Positions 16,883 through 26,338 of a stretch of DNA of 64,000 nt are shown here, piece by piece. The notes beneath the pieces were generated by a model. That model was not told where the DNA came from, searched no databases, and saw nothing but the letters and a program-made list of their open reading frames with translations. A program made the translations under genes and the position numbers. Numbering within the stretch: the first letter of the stretch is position 1; every line of letters begins with the position of its first letter. The DNA is from Saprospiraceae bacterium. Its GTDB lineage: Bacteria; Bacteroidota; Bacteroidia; Chitinophagales; Saprospiraceae. The stretch spans positions 1 to 64,000 of the forward strand of contig JAGPCT010000014.1 in NCBI GenBank assembly GCA_018057925.1, in the 5' to 3' direction.

Positions 16883-18709
16883 ATGGCGATGCAGTTATTG
16901 ATACAGCAGCTTGTTTGTCAAGGAATTAATCAAATATATAATGCTGTCGTAAAGCCGGAGGATATACCCGTTACATTTACTAAGCCGGAAATAAAAGGTG
17001 ATTTTACGGTGACTTTATTTCCTTTTGCAAAAGACTTAAAAACTAATCCCAATCAGATGGGCATTAGTTTGAAAGAATATTTAGAAAATAAGAATGAACA
17101 AATTTCTTCTATTGATGTAGCTGGAGGCTTTTTAAACTTTACCTTAACAGCATCTTATTGGATTGAAACACTTAACAATATTAGTACTTCGATAAATCCT
17201 GATGATGAAAGATTAAAATACATTATTGAGTTTTCTTCGCCGAATACTAATAAGCCTCTTCATCTTGGGCACATTCGAAATATGTTGTTGGGGGACTCCA
17301 TAACGAATATTTTACAATCTCTTGGCCATGATGTTAAAAAGGTTCAGGTGATTAATGATAGGGGTATAGCTATTTGTAAGAGTATGGTAGCATATCAATT
17401 ATTTGGAGATAAGAAAACTCCCGATGTCTTACAAGTCAAGGGTGATCACTATGTTGGGGATATGTATGTTTTGTTTGAATCAAAATTCAAAGAAGAATAT
17501 AAGGCTTGGCAAGACTCTGAAGATGCAATTACCTTACTATCTCAATCCAATTCTCCCGAAAAAAGGGATGATTTTTTTGCAAGTTACAAAAATCAATATT
17601 TCAATAATAATAGTTATCTGGGTCAATTGGCTCGTAAAATGTTAAATGACTGGGAAGCCGGCGTACCGGAAGTCATTGATTTGTGGAAGACTATGAATTC
17701 ATGGGTAATGGCAGGTATGAATGAAACGTATAAGCGCCTTGGAATTCATTTTGACAAAAATTACTTTGAAAGTGAAACTTATTTATTGGGCAAGGAAGCC
17801 ATCAAATTTGGCCTTGACAAAGGGATTTTTTATCGACAAGAGGATAGTTCTGTATGGATAGACCTAAGTGATAAAGGTTTAGATCGTAAGTTGTTGCTTC
17901 GCTCGGATGGTACATCGGTATATATGACACAAGATATAGGTCTTGCTTTACAGCGTTATGATGAATATCACTTTGATAAAATGATATACGTTGTGGCTGA
18001 TGAACAGAATTATCACTTTCAGGTGCTTTTCGAGATAATGAAAGAATTGGGAATGAACTTTTCAGATGCCTTGTATCATCTTGCTTATGGAATGGTTGAA
18101 CTGCCAAGCGGTAAAATGAAATCAAGGGAAGGTACAGTGGTCGATGCAGATGATTTGATGACAGAAGTTATTACTGAAGCTGCCCAATCCGGTCAAGATA
18201 GGGGCGGAGTAGCAGAATTGACTGACGATAGTAGAGATGAAATTTTTCAAATTATTGGATTGGGCGCTTTAAAATACCACATGATTAAGGTCACTCCCAA
18301 GAAAAAAATGATTTTTGATCCCCGAGAGTCAGTGGATATGCAGGGTGTAACCGGACCTTATATCCAAAATGCCTATGTGCGAATAAAAAGTATCCTAAGG
18401 CGTGAGAAAGCTCAATTAAATTCAATTCCTCTTACTTCATTAAATGATTTAGAGGTCGATTTAATAAAGAATATGGTTGTTTATGAAGAAACAGTCCGTA
18501 TAGCAGGCAAAAATCTGGATCCTTCGCAACTGGCTAATTATTTATATACTTTGGCTAAATCATTACACCGTTATTATCACGATATCCCTATTCTAACTGC
18601 CACAGAAGATAATGTAAAGCAAATGAGACTGTTTTTGATTGAAAAGATTTCAGAGATTCTCAAATCGGGCATGAGCTTATTGGGCATTGGAATGCCTGAA
18701 CGAATGTAA
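16883..18709 (+). CDS. argS: Arginyl-tRNA synthetase
   Basis: A 608-residue class I synthetase that charges tRNA-Arg. The HIGH motif is in FSSPNTNKPLHLGHIRN (about 122-138), typical of ArgS where the motif follows SPNxxKPLHxGH; the KMSKS-like loop is ELPSGKMKSREG (about 412). The N-terminal additional domain with GDFTVTLFPFAK and the C-terminal anticodon-binding helical domain (about 490-608, ending SLLGIGMPERM, the ArgS C-terminal signature) are both present. Length is normal. It is a single gene followed by a TonB-dependent receptor after about 100 nt. Confidence 0.96.
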   Translation: MAMQLLIQQLVCQGINQIYNAVVKPEDIPVTFTKPEIKGDFTVTLFPFAKDLKTNPNQMGISLKEYLENKNEQISSIDVAGGFLNFTLTASYWIETLNNISTSINPDDERLKYIIEFSSPNTNKPLHLGHIRNMLLGDSITNILQSLGHDVKKVQVINDRGIAICKSMVAYQLFGDKKTPDVLQVKGDHYVGDMYVLFESKFKEEYKAWQDSEDAITLLSQSNSPEKRDDFFASYKNQYFNNNSYLGQLARKMLNDWEAGVPEVIDLWKTMNSWVMAGMNETYKRLGIHFDKNYFESETYLLGKEAIKFGLDKGIFYRQEDSSVWIDLSDKGLDRKLLLRSDGTSVYMTQDIGLALQRYDEYHFDKMIYVVADEQNYHFQVLFEIMKELGMNFSDALYHLAYGMVELPSGKMKSREGTVVDADDLMTEVITEAAQSGQDRGGVAELTDDSRDEIFQIIGLGALKYHMIKVTPKKKMIFDPRESVDMQGVTGPYIQNAYVRIKSILRREKAQLNSIPLTSLNDLEVDLIKNMVVYEETVRIAGKNLDPSQLANYLYTLAKSLHRYYHDIPILTATEDNVKQMRLFLIEKISEILKSGMSLLGIGMPERM

Positions 18710-18814
18710 GTTAGAGGATAAATCGAGTTTTTATCTTAATTAGTGAATAATTTGCTAAGAAACTAATTTTAAATTTTTAAAAATATTACTTTTACGACAT
18801 AAAATATACGCATA

Positions 18815-21082
18815 GTGTTAAAAAACATACTTTTATTTATACTCTTCTTAGCTTCATTTTCCGCCTTTTCTCAAAAAACTGTTTTACGTGGTAATGTTAT
18901 TGATAATGAAGATGGAAACTCTGTCATAGCAGCTTCTGTATCTTTAGTCGGTACCAATAAAATTGATTTGACTGACAATAATGGATATTTTAATTTAAAT
19001 GATGTTCCGTCCGGAAATCATACAATCATGGTTACTTATATTGGTTATGATACTTTGTTTGTTGATGTTAATATTTTGCCGGGAACAATTAATTATAAAA
19101 AAATGTCCATCGTGCAATCTACGCAAGTATTGAAGGAAGTGCAGATTACTGCTGGTTCAATTGAAAAGCGTACCGTTGTAAAAGCCGGTGTTATTACGGT
19201 AAGCCCTAAGCAGATTAAGCAATTGCCTTCTATTGGTGGGGATGCGGATATAGCACAATATTTGCCCGTATTACCTGGTATTGTCAGTACAGGAGATCAA
19301 GGTGGTCAGATTTATATCCGTGGAGGTGCGCCAGTACAAAATAAGATTATGATTGATGGCATGACCATCTTTAATCCATTTCATAGTATCGGGATTTTTT
19401 CAGTATTTGAAACAGAGGCGATAAAAACGATAGATGTAAATTCCGCTGGGTTCAATGTTGAGCATGGAGGAAGAGTATCTGCTATTGTTGATGTTAAAAC
19501 GAAAGATGGAAATAAAAAGAGATTCGGTGGAGTCGTCGGTGTGAGCCCATTTAATGCAAAAGCTGTTTTGGAAGGGCCTTTGGTTAAGTTGAATGAAGAA
19601 AAAGCCTTTAGCTCATCATTTTTGGTTTCCTATAAGCGTTCATTACTTGATTTGACATCCAAGTCACTTTATAGTTACATCAATAAAGATGGACTGCCTT
19701 TTTCTTTTGAAGATTATTATGGCAAAATAAATTTTGGATTTGATAACGGCAGCAAAATTGATGTTTTCGGTTTTAAATTTAAAGATCGTGTAGATTATAC
19801 CAAATCGACCAACTTTTTGTGGGATAATACCGGTGGTGGGATTAATTTTGTTCTCAATCCTACAGGATCCAATTTTAATATTGCTGTCAATGCCAACTTG
19901 ACCAATTACTCTATTCAATTAAACGAATTAGAGCAAAATCCAAGAACCTCCTCCCTTAACAATTATTTTGTAGGCGCTAACTTCACTAATTATTATTCAA
20001 AATCAGAACTTCAATTTGGTATCGAAATAGGCGGCAATGCCACCAATCTCAACTATACCAACTACTTAAAGAACACAATTAATCAAGATGACAATACAAC
20101 CGAGATAGCATTCTTCTTTAAAGACAAGTTGTTGTTGGGTGATTTAGTTTTAGAGCCCGGAATAAGATTGCATTATTATGCCTCTTTGGGTCAATTTAGC
20201 CCTGAACCAAGAATCGGTATGAAATATAACTTGAATAGCAAGTTTAGGTTAAAAGCTGCTGCGGGTGTATATTCTCAAAATATATTGAGTACGGTGGATG
20301 ATAGAGACGTCGTAAACTTATTCAATGGATTTTTATCGGGACCGGAAGAATCTATATATGACTTCGGGAAAAATCAATTGTTGAACAATGTATTGCAAAA
20401 AGCCTATCACGCTGTATTTGGTATAGAATATGATGTTAATCCTTATTTAGAATTAAATTTAGAACCTTATTACAAGGATTTTGCAACTTTACTCAACTTA
20501 AATAGAGGGAAACAATTGTCCACTGATCCCAATTATATATTGGAAACTGGAAAAGCTTATGGAATTGACTTTACTGCAAAGTATAGTCGAGGTCGTTACT
20601 ATTTATGGGGAACTTATTCGTATGGAAATGTAACCAGAGATGATGGGCGGCAAGAATATCCAACAATTTATGACAGAACCCACAACGTTAATTTGTTAGG
20701 TTCCGTAGCATTCGGTAAAGACAAATCTTTGGAATTGAGTGCGCGATTTAATTTTGGGTCAGGTTTTCCATTTACCAGAGCAATCGGCTTTTTTGACCAA
20801 ATCCCAGGCACTGACCTAAGTACAGACTTTGGATCAGCCAATGGTCAGATTGGAATCATCTATGAAAGTAAGCGCAATCAGGGAAGATTGCCTGATTATG
20901 CTCGTTTTGATATTTCAGCCAAGAAAACCTTCCATTTTAGCAATCACGTTAGATTGGAATTGAATGCAAGTGTTTCAAATGTAACCAATAGGAATAATAT
21001 ATTCTATGTCAATCGTCTGACTTATGAACGAATAGATCAATTGCCGATACTTCCGAGTATAGGCATTAATTTGTACTTTTAA
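18815..21082 (+). CDS. TonB-dependent receptor with N-terminal carboxypeptidase-regulatory-like domain
   Basis: A 755-residue outer-membrane receptor. The start codon is GTG (18815); a signal peptide LLFILFLASFSAFSQ follows. Residues about 22-105 are a CarboxypepD_reg-like domain (VLRGNVIDNEDGNSVIAASVSL... SGNHTIMVTYIGYDT), about 120-230 a plug domain (QIYIRGGAPVQNKIMIDGM, GGRVSAIVDVKT), and the rest a beta-barrel ending in an aromatic strand (SIGINLYF). The substrate is unknown. It is 12 nt upstream of the secreted deiminase gene, so the two are probably co-transcribed; the receptor may take up a product of that enzyme (inference). The TACTTTTA at 18787 is one base off a -7 box. Confidence 0.88.
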   Translation: MLKNILLFILFLASFSAFSQKTVLRGNVIDNEDGNSVIAASVSLVGTNKIDLTDNNGYFNLNDVPSGNHTIMVTYIGYDTLFVDVNILPGTINYKKMSIVQSTQVLKEVQITAGSIEKRTVVKAGVITVSPKQIKQLPSIGGDADIAQYLPVLPGIVSTGDQGGQIYIRGGAPVQNKIMIDGMTIFNPFHSIGIFSVFETEAIKTIDVNSAGFNVEHGGRVSAIVDVKTKDGNKKRFGGVVGVSPFNAKAVLEGPLVKLNEEKAFSSSFLVSYKRSLLDLTSKSLYSYINKDGLPFSFEDYYGKINFGFDNGSKIDVFGFKFKDRVDYTKSTNFLWDNTGGGINFVLNPTGSNFNIAVNANLTNYSIQLNELEQNPRTSSLNNYFVGANFTNYYSKSELQFGIEIGGNATNLNYTNYLKNTINQDDNTTEIAFFFKDKLLLGDLVLEPGIRLHYYASLGQFSPEPRIGMKYNLNSKFRLKAAAGVYSQNILSTVDDRDVVNLFNGFLSGPEESIYDFGKNQLLNNVLQKAYHAVFGIEYDVNPYLELNLEPYYKDFATLLNLNRGKQLSTDPNYILETGKAYGIDFTAKYSRGRYYLWGTYSYGNVTRDDGRQEYPTIYDRTHNVNLLGSVAFGKDKSLELSARFNFGSGFPFTRAIGFFDQIPGTDLSTDFGSANGQIGIIYESKRNQGRLPDYARFDISAKKTFHFSNHVRLELNASVSNVTNRNNIFYVNRLTYERIDQLPILPSIGINLYF

Positions 21083-21094
21083 AAAAGGATTATT

Positions 21095-22855
21095 ATGAAT
21101 CGAAGATGTATATCACTATGTTTTGTGTTTTTGTTTACAACTTCGATGATTGGACAAGAGCTGCCGAGAGGATTTGATAAAGACGAATTGTCTAAAATGC
21201 CGGAGTATTTAACCGAGGTTTTCAATTATAGACCTTTGCATCATAGGAGCCAGTTGCCCGGAGAGGTCAGAAGTATGGCGGAATGGGAAGAATTGCAGGG
21301 ATTAATTATTTCTTGGGTCAATAGTTATAAAGAGATTCAGGCAGAGATTGTCAGAGCTACAATCGGTCAATGTCGAATAATCATCGTATGTACAGAAAAA
21401 GAGACTGTGAAGAACTATTTGCTATCAAAGGGGATTCAAGATAGTGAACAGATACAGTATGTTGTAGGGAAATATAATTCTATTTGGGTAAGAGATTATG
21501 GTCCTAATTCAGTGTATTCTAATGATGTCGATTCGTTGTATTTTACAGATTGGATATACAATAGGCCAAGGTATCAAGATGATACAATTGCCCGACAGTT
21601 GAGCAGATCTCTGAATTTACCACTATTGGAGACAAATAGTATTCCGACAGATTTAGTGCATACCGGTGGAAACTACATGTCGGATGGACTGGGTTATGCC
21701 TTTTCATCATTGTTGGTCATGAATGAGAATGGACCGAATAACTCATTTGGATTTTCAAACCATTCTGAAGCAGAAATTGATACTATAATGAAAAATTATA
21801 TGGGTACAAAGACTTATGTCAAAATGAAAACTTTGCCTTATGACGAGATTCACCATATAGATATGCACATGAAGATTTTGGATGAACAGAATATCCTTGT
21901 CGGTAGGTATAATAATAATGTAGCTGATGGAGCACAAATCAATGCTAATGTAGATTATATCTTGTCCAATTATAAAAACACTTTTGGCAAACCTTTTCAA
22001 ATACATTACATCCCGATGCCACCTGCCGCTAATGGACAATATCCCAATACCAATGGTGATTATAGGACATATACCAATTCTGTTTTTGTAAATAAAACAA
22101 TCATTGTTCCCTTCTATGAGGAAAAATACGATACCATAGCAAGGAGAATTTATGAAAATCTTCTTCCAGGTTATAATGTCGTCGGAATTGATTGTAATAA
22201 GATTATTCCATCTTTAGGCGCAATACATTGTATCACTAAGGAAGTAGGTGTTTTAGATCCATTGATGATATCCGTAGATCAATGCGCTCCTTTTATAAAT
22301 GTCGATATTGAACAAGATAGGAAGGTGACAGCAATTGTCAAGAATAGATTAGGAATTGAAGCTGTTTGGCTTTATTATTCTGAAGATAAAGAGCAATCCA
22401 CGTGGGAAAGAATACGAATGGAACGAGGAGATACCGATTATTATACTGCTACACTACCCAAATTTGATTCTATCATGTTCTATTATGTCGAAGGTATAGC
22501 CTTATCAGGTAAGTCTATTTCAAGGCCAATGACTGCTCCTGATGGGTATTTTACTACCAGAACTATGGTCTCCAGTTCAGCACACAATTTGGTCAATACT
22601 TCTAAAGTTCAAATATACCCCAATCCCGCAAATGCCATCACCTGCGTAGATATTCAAAGCACACCCACCCAAAAGACGAAGGTATATATCAATGATGATT
22701 CCGGAAAAATCGTGATGACTTTGTATGATGGATTGGGACTGCCGGTTTCTCAAAAGTTATTTTTTAATGCAAAATCTTTAACTCCCGGAACTTATTATTT
22801 AAATATCCAAAAAGATAATAAATGTATGATTGAAAAGTTCGTAGTAATTCATTAA
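21095..22855 (+). CDS. Secreted peptidylarginine/agmatine deiminase-family enzyme with T9SS type A sorting domain
   Basis: A 586-residue exported protein. After a signal peptide (about 1-20, ending MIGQ) comes a guanidino-group-modifying catalytic domain (about 60-390) of the Porphyromonas-type peptidylarginine deiminase family. The expected residues can be placed: Asp134 in WVRDYGP, His254 and Asp256 in HHID, Asn328 in YTNS and the nucleophile Cys379 in AIHC, the same order as Asp130, His236, Asp238, Asn297 and Cys351 of P. gingivalis PPAD. A linker domain follows, then a T9SS type A C-terminal domain from about 510 (VQIYPNPAN to GTYYLNIQKDN). This predicts export to the surface. Whether it acts on peptidyl-arginine or on agmatine is not decided by sequence; its export favours peptides. 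Confidence 0.85.
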   Translation: MNRRCISLCFVFLFTTSMIGQELPRGFDKDELSKMPEYLTEVFNYRPLHHRSQLPGEVRSMAEWEELQGLIISWVNSYKEIQAEIVRATIGQCRIIIVCTEKETVKNYLLSKGIQDSEQIQYVVGKYNSIWVRDYGPNSVYSNDVDSLYFTDWIYNRPRYQDDTIARQLSRSLNLPLLETNSIPTDLVHTGGNYMSDGLGYAFSSLLVMNENGPNNSFGFSNHSEAEIDTIMKNYMGTKTYVKMKTLPYDEIHHIDMHMKILDEQNILVGRYNNNVADGAQINANVDYILSNYKNTFGKPFQIHYIPMPPAANGQYPNTNGDYRTYTNSVFVNKTIIVPFYEEKYDTIARRIYENLLPGYNVVGIDCNKIIPSLGAIHCITKEVGVLDPLMISVDQCAPFINVDIEQDRKVTAIVKNRLGIEAVWLYYSEDKEQSTWERIRMERGDTDYYTATLPKFDSIMFYYVEGIALSGKSISRPMTAPDGYFTTRTMVSSSAHNLVNTSKVQIYPNPANAITCVDIQSTPTQKTKVYINDDSGKIVMTLYDGLGLPVSQKLFFNAKSLTPGTYYLNIQKDNKCMIEKFVVIH

Positions 22856-22936
22856 TTGAAGTATAATAAATTACATTACGATTATTTTAAATTTATTGAT
22901 AACTGATTAATCAAGTATAATATATCATATATTTAT

Positions 22937-22944
22937 TATATTTG
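22937..22944 (+). promoter_or_regulatory. Possible -7 box (TATATTTG) upstream of the LysM gene
   Basis: TATATTTG fits TAnnTTTG, about 150 nt before the LysM gene. No TTG at the usual distance; in AT-rich DNA this may be chance. Confidence 0.25.
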
Positions 22945-23095
22945 TGAACTTTTTGATGACAAATTGCATTTACATACAAGCACATTGTAATAAAGGATTA
23001 AATTTATTTCATTTTTATCTATAAATTAGAAAGGAGCTGTAATAGAATTGATTTTATTTCATTGTGAGATAAATGGTGATAGGTAAAAATTTAAG

Positions 23096-24094
23096 ATGAG
23101 ACGAAGAATTCAAATAATTCCATTCATAGTTGTGTTTTTTTGCTTTTTCGGCAAAGCCTTTGGTACCGGAGATTCAATACATATTCTTACGGTAAAAGAT
23201 ACCATTTTTATTCAAAAAGATAGTTTAGGTATCAATTTTTTTTACCATCAGGTCGAACCCAAACAGACCATGTATAGTATATGTAGATTCTATGGTTTGA
23301 AACAAAAGCAATTGCAGGAATTGAATCCGGCATTGAAAGTTAGGGGAATTCAAATTGGAGAATTAGTAAAGGTGCCCATTAGTGCTAAATTGATTCGGGT
23401 ATCCGCTTTGCCACTTAATAATGTTAAATATTCACCTATATTTTATGAAGTCATGCCGGGCGAAGGACTGAATAAAATATCGAGAAATTATTTTGCAATA
23501 AAGCCCGAAAAATTGATGCAGATCAATGGCATGACTTCTCCGGAGTTAAAACTTGGTCAGTTATTACTCATCGGTTGGATACCGTTGAACTTATTTAATG
23601 AGCCTAAAAGTCAAATTACCAAAGATACCAAGAAAGATGAAAAATTAAAGACAAAAGCGCCCATACCTTCGAAGGATTTAAATAAAGATAAAAATCACTC
23701 CCAACTTGCGATAGAAAAAGATATTGCCAAAGCCAATGTTGCTGATGCAGTTGAAAAAGTTGAAAAAGAGGAAGCGCTAAATACCTCAGAATCAAACAAA
23801 ATTAAGCTTGAAAAGAGTGAGCGACAAAAAATCGAAGATCAAGGAATTGCGTTTTGGCATAAGGAAATGCGCGGTAATAAAGGATTGTATGTGTTGCATC
23901 GTAATGCTCCCCGTGGGTCGGTCATTAAGATTAGTAATCCAATGTTTGGCACCACGGTTTACGCCAAAGTCGCAGGTAGTATTTCATCCAATGCCTATCC
24001 TGATGAGGTTATGATTGTCGTATCACCGGAAATAGCTGACAAGTTGAGAGCAAGAGATGCCAGATTCTTTGCTAAGATTAGTTACCTAAGATAA
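23096..24094 (+). CDS. LysM-domain cell-wall-associated protein with RlpA/DPBB-like C-terminus
   Basis: A 332-residue exported protein. The N-terminal signal (about 1-23) is followed by two LysM modules: about 45-95 (FYHQVEPKQTMYSICRFYG ... LVKVPI) and about 117-165 (FYEVMPGEGLNKISRNYF ... GQLLLIGW). LysM binds peptidoglycan glycan chains. A Lys/Glu-rich low-complexity linker (about 170-250) leads to a C-terminal domain (LHRNAPRGSVIKISNPMFGTTVYAKV) that resembles the double-psi beta-barrel of RlpA-like proteins, where the pattern APxGTxVKVTNPxNGxxVxVKV is common. Catalytic residues of lytic transglycosylase-type RlpA are not obvious. It is probably a periplasmic or outer-membrane peptidoglycan-binding protein. 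The CBS gene converges on it 8 nt downstream. Confidence 0.75.
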   Translation: MRRRIQIIPFIVVFFCFFGKAFGTGDSIHILTVKDTIFIQKDSLGINFFYHQVEPKQTMYSICRFYGLKQKQLQELNPALKVRGIQIGELVKVPISAKLIRVSALPLNNVKYSPIFYEVMPGEGLNKISRNYFAIKPEKLMQINGMTSPELKLGQLLLIGWIPLNLFNEPKSQITKDTKKDEKLKTKAPIPSKDLNKDKNHSQLAIEKDIAKANVADAVEKVEKEEALNTSESNKIKLEKSERQKIEDQGIAFWHKEMRGNKGLYVLHRNAPRGSVIKISNPMFGTTVYAKVAGSISSNAYPDEVMIVVSPEIADKLRARDARFFAKISYLR

Positions 24095-24102
24095 GATACT
24101 GA

Positions 24103-25461
24103 TTAAGCTAGATTTTGGATAATATCATATTGTGTTAAAATATGATGCTGACCTGTTGAATCCACTGTAATTACTGCTGGTATTTGCTTTGAAATATAAT
24201 TACTGAGGGCTTTTACTGGTAGGCTTTCATCCACAATAGGAAAGGGGTCTTGCATAACTTCACCAACAGAAACAGTAGATATATTGTCAGGATTGGTTAA
24301 AATACTGCCAATAATGTCGGTTTCTGTGACAGAACCTACTATTTTATCCTCATCTGTTACAACCATTTGTGAGAAATCATTCTCTTTCATCAATTTAAAA
24401 GCATCATTTAATTTGGAGTTTTTAGCAACAGTGATGAGCCCAGAATCTTTTTTCTTTCTGATGAGGTCGCTAAGTTTTAATTCAGATTGAATAAATCCAC
24501 GATCTCTCATCCAATCATCATTGAATATTTTGGCGACATATCGACTGCCATGGTCATGAAAGATTATCACGACGACATCCTCATCTTTCAAAGTATTTTT
24601 AATCTGAAGTAATCCAGCCATAGCGGAACCAGCACTGTATCCCAATAACAATCCTTCCTCTTTGGCAAGTCTCCGTGCCATTAGAGCGCCATCTTTATCG
24701 GTCACTTTTTCAAATTTATCAATCAAATCGAAGTTGACGTTTTGAGGAAGAATGTCTTCTCCAATACCTTCCGTAATATATGGAAAAATTTCCTTTTCGT
24801 CAAAAATACCTGTTTCTTTATACTTTTTGAAAACTGATCCATAGGTGTCGATACCAATAATTTCAATATTTGGATTCTTTTCTTTTAAAAATTTTGCAGT
24901 TCCGCTCACTGTGCCACCTGTTCCGACACCAACAATCAATTTAGTGATTTTACCTTCTGTCTGCTCCCATATTTCAGGTCCGGTAGTTTCATAGTGGGCT
25001 TGGGTGTTGGCGAGGTTGTCATATTGATTAAACCAAAATGAATTAGGTATTTCATTACTCAACCTTTGTGCAACAGAATAATAGGAGCGAGAATCCGTCG
25101 GTTCCACATTGGTTGGGCATACGATAACTTCAGCGCCCATGGCTTTAAGCATATCCATTTTTTCTTTGGATTGCTTGTCGCTAGTTGTGAAAATAGCTTT
25201 ATATCCTTTGACTGAAGCGACCAAGGCTAGACCCATTCCGGTATTGCCTGAAGTGCATTCGATGATTGTTCCACCCGGTTTAAGTTTGCCTTCATTCTCA
25301 GCGACTTCCACCATTTTAAGCGCCATTCTATCTTTAATAGAGTGTCCTGGGTTAAAAGTTTCAACTTTGGCAAGAATAGTGCCCGGAAGACCGTAGGTGA
25401 TTTTGTTAAGTTTCACCAATGGTGTATTGCCGATTGTTTCAAGAATATTATTATAATACAT
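24103..25461 (-). CDS. Cystathionine beta-synthase / cysteine synthase with C-terminal CBS domain pair
   Basis: A 452-residue PLP fold-type II enzyme. The PLP lysine is Lys43 in GHSIKDRMA, the asparagine loop is CTSGNTGMG (about 69-77), and the phosphate loop is VGTGGTVSG (about 174-182). A second half of about 120 residues (about 335-452) contains two CBS motifs. This layout fits cystathionine beta-synthase, which makes cystathionine from serine and homocysteine; a cysteine synthase role is possible. No N-terminal heme domain is present, unlike the human enzyme. The CBS pair suggests control by an adenosyl ligand. A TACCTTTG promoter box lies 23 nt upstream of the ATG. Confidence 0.88.
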   Translation of the reverse strand: MYYNNILETIGNTPLVKLNKITYGLPGTILAKVETFNPGHSIKDRMALKMVEVAENEGKLKPGGTIIECTSGNTGMGLALVASVKGYKAIFTTSDKQSKEKMDMLKAMGAEVIVCPTNVEPTDSRSYYSVAQRLSNEIPNSFWFNQYDNLANTQAHYETTGPEIWEQTEGKITKLIVGVGTGGTVSGTAKFLKEKNPNIEIIGIDTYGSVFKKYKETGIFDEKEIFPYITEGIGEDILPQNVNFDLIDKFEKVTDKDGALMARRLAKEEGLLLGYSAGSAMAGLLQIKNTLKDEDVVVIIFHDHGSRYVAKIFNDDWMRDRGFIQSELKLSDLIRKKKDSGLITVAKNSKLNDAFKLMKENDFSQMVVTDEDKIVGSVTETDIIGSILTNPDNISTVSVGEVMQDPFPIVDESLPVKALSNYISKQIPAVITVDSTGQHHILTQYDIIQNLA

Positions 25462-25483
25462 AATGATTGTTCAAATTAAGTGG

Positions 25484-25491
25484 CAAAGGTA
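25484..25491 (-). promoter_or_regulatory. -7 box (TACCTTTG) of the CBS-domain gene
   Basis: Minus-strand TACCTTTG fits TAnnTTTG, 23 nt before the ATG of the cystathionine beta-synthase gene. No TTG at 19-21 nt. Confidence 0.45.
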
Positions 25492-25589
25492 GTAAAAAGA
25501 CAGTAGAAATAAATAGTGGCAAAGACCAAGGTGCAATGTTTAATTGATCGGTAAATAATATTTTTTTTTAGGTATAGTAAGTATCTATA

Positions 25590-25672
25590 ACTAAAGGGTA
25601 AATTGAATTGACCCCAAAACATGAGAGAACGAATCGCAAATTACGATTCCGTAATTGTCTAATCTAAAAAAT
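25590..25672 (-). repeat. Dispersed structured repeat, fragment F
   Basis: The right half resembles the end of copy A: ACGAATCGCAAAT, then ATTCCGTAATTGTCTAAT against ATTCCGTATTTGTCTAAT in copy A (one difference in 18). The left part matches poorly. It lies between the CBS gene and tRNA-Leu. Confidence 0.5.
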
Positions 25673-25680
25673 GGAGCCAA

Positions 25681-25711
25681 AAAAAAAGGGAACCAATAGG
25701 CTCCCTTTTTT
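25681..25711 (-). terminator. Rho-independent terminator after tRNA-Leu
   Basis: On the minus strand AGGGAGCC-tatt-GGTTCCCT forms an 8-bp stem with one G-U pair, followed by a run of T. It starts right after the tRNA-Leu 3' end, and the A-run on its 5' side may let it work in both directions. Confidence 0.75.
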
Positions 25712-25712
25712 G

Positions 25713-25796
25713 TACCGCCGGTGGGAATCGAACCCACACGACATCGCTGTCACTGGATTTTGAATCCAGCGCGTCTACCAATTCCGCCACAGCGGC
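25713..25796 (-). tRNA. tRNA-Leu (anticodon CAA)
   Basis: An 84-nt tRNA with a long variable arm, as expected for Leu. The acceptor stem pairs GCCGCTG with CGGCGGT (with G-U pairs), the D-loop has GGCGGAATTGGTAGACGCGC, the anticodon loop is TTCAAAA with CAA in the middle, and the T arm has GGGTTCGATTCCC. The discriminator base is A. CCA is not encoded. Reads UUG codons. Confidence 0.95.
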
Positions 25797-25822
25797 AAAG
25801 TCATTAAAACGTTAAATGCGTT

Positions 25823-26338
25823 TCAATGGGAGGCAAAAGTATTAATACTTTCTTCAATACGCAATAGATATTTGCTAATAAAATAAAAATTTTTTAATTT
25901 TTTATAGTCATCTGTGTCAATAGTATGTGTATCATATTGATTTAGAATAACTTTTGCGGATTCAAATTCTTTGATTTTTTTTGCCTCTATTTGCAATTTA
26001 TAATCATTTATTGCTTTTTCATCGTTATTTTCCTTCGCATTTTCAATGTCCATGTTTATTTCAAGCATCTCCATAAGAAAATCCTGGGGTAACTGATATT
26101 TTTCATCGGGAATAATGATACCTTCCAATTGAAGAATATATTCTAATCGAGTGTAGTCACCTTTCAGTGTAGCATACGCCTTATTGTTATATTCCGAAAG
26201 AGTAATAGCTTCAGCCTCATCTATATTAGATTTGTCAGGATGGAGTTCCATTGATTTAGCTAAGAAAGCTTTTCTTAATAAAGTATGGTTTATATTATAA
26301 GCTTTTTCTAATGAAAACCATTTGAAATAATTTGTCAT
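25823..26338 (-). CDS. hscB: Co-chaperone HscB (J-domain protein for Fe-S cluster assembly)
   Basis: A 171-residue J-domain protein. The HPDK motif (MELHPDKS, about 32-39) lies in an N-terminal J domain starting YFKWFSLEKAYNINHTLLRKAFL, and the family-typical NKAYATLKGDYTRLEYILQLEG (about 52-73) follows, with a C-terminal three-helix region that would bind the scaffold IscU. Length fits HscB (about 170). Its start codon overlaps the rseP stop by 4 nt (ATGA), so translation is probably coupled. The Hsp70 partner HscA is not nearby; it may be DnaK or an unlinked HscA. Sequence similarity is moderate, so this is a family call from motifs. Confidence 0.82.
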   Translation of the reverse strand: MTNYFKWFSLEKAYNINHTLLRKAFLAKSMELHPDKSNIDEAEAITLSEYNNKAYATLKGDYTRLEYILQLEGIIIPDEKYQLPQDFLMEMLEINMDIENAKENNDEKAINDYKLQIEAKKIKEFESAKVILNQYDTHTIDTDDYKKLKNFYFISKYLLRIEESINTFASH

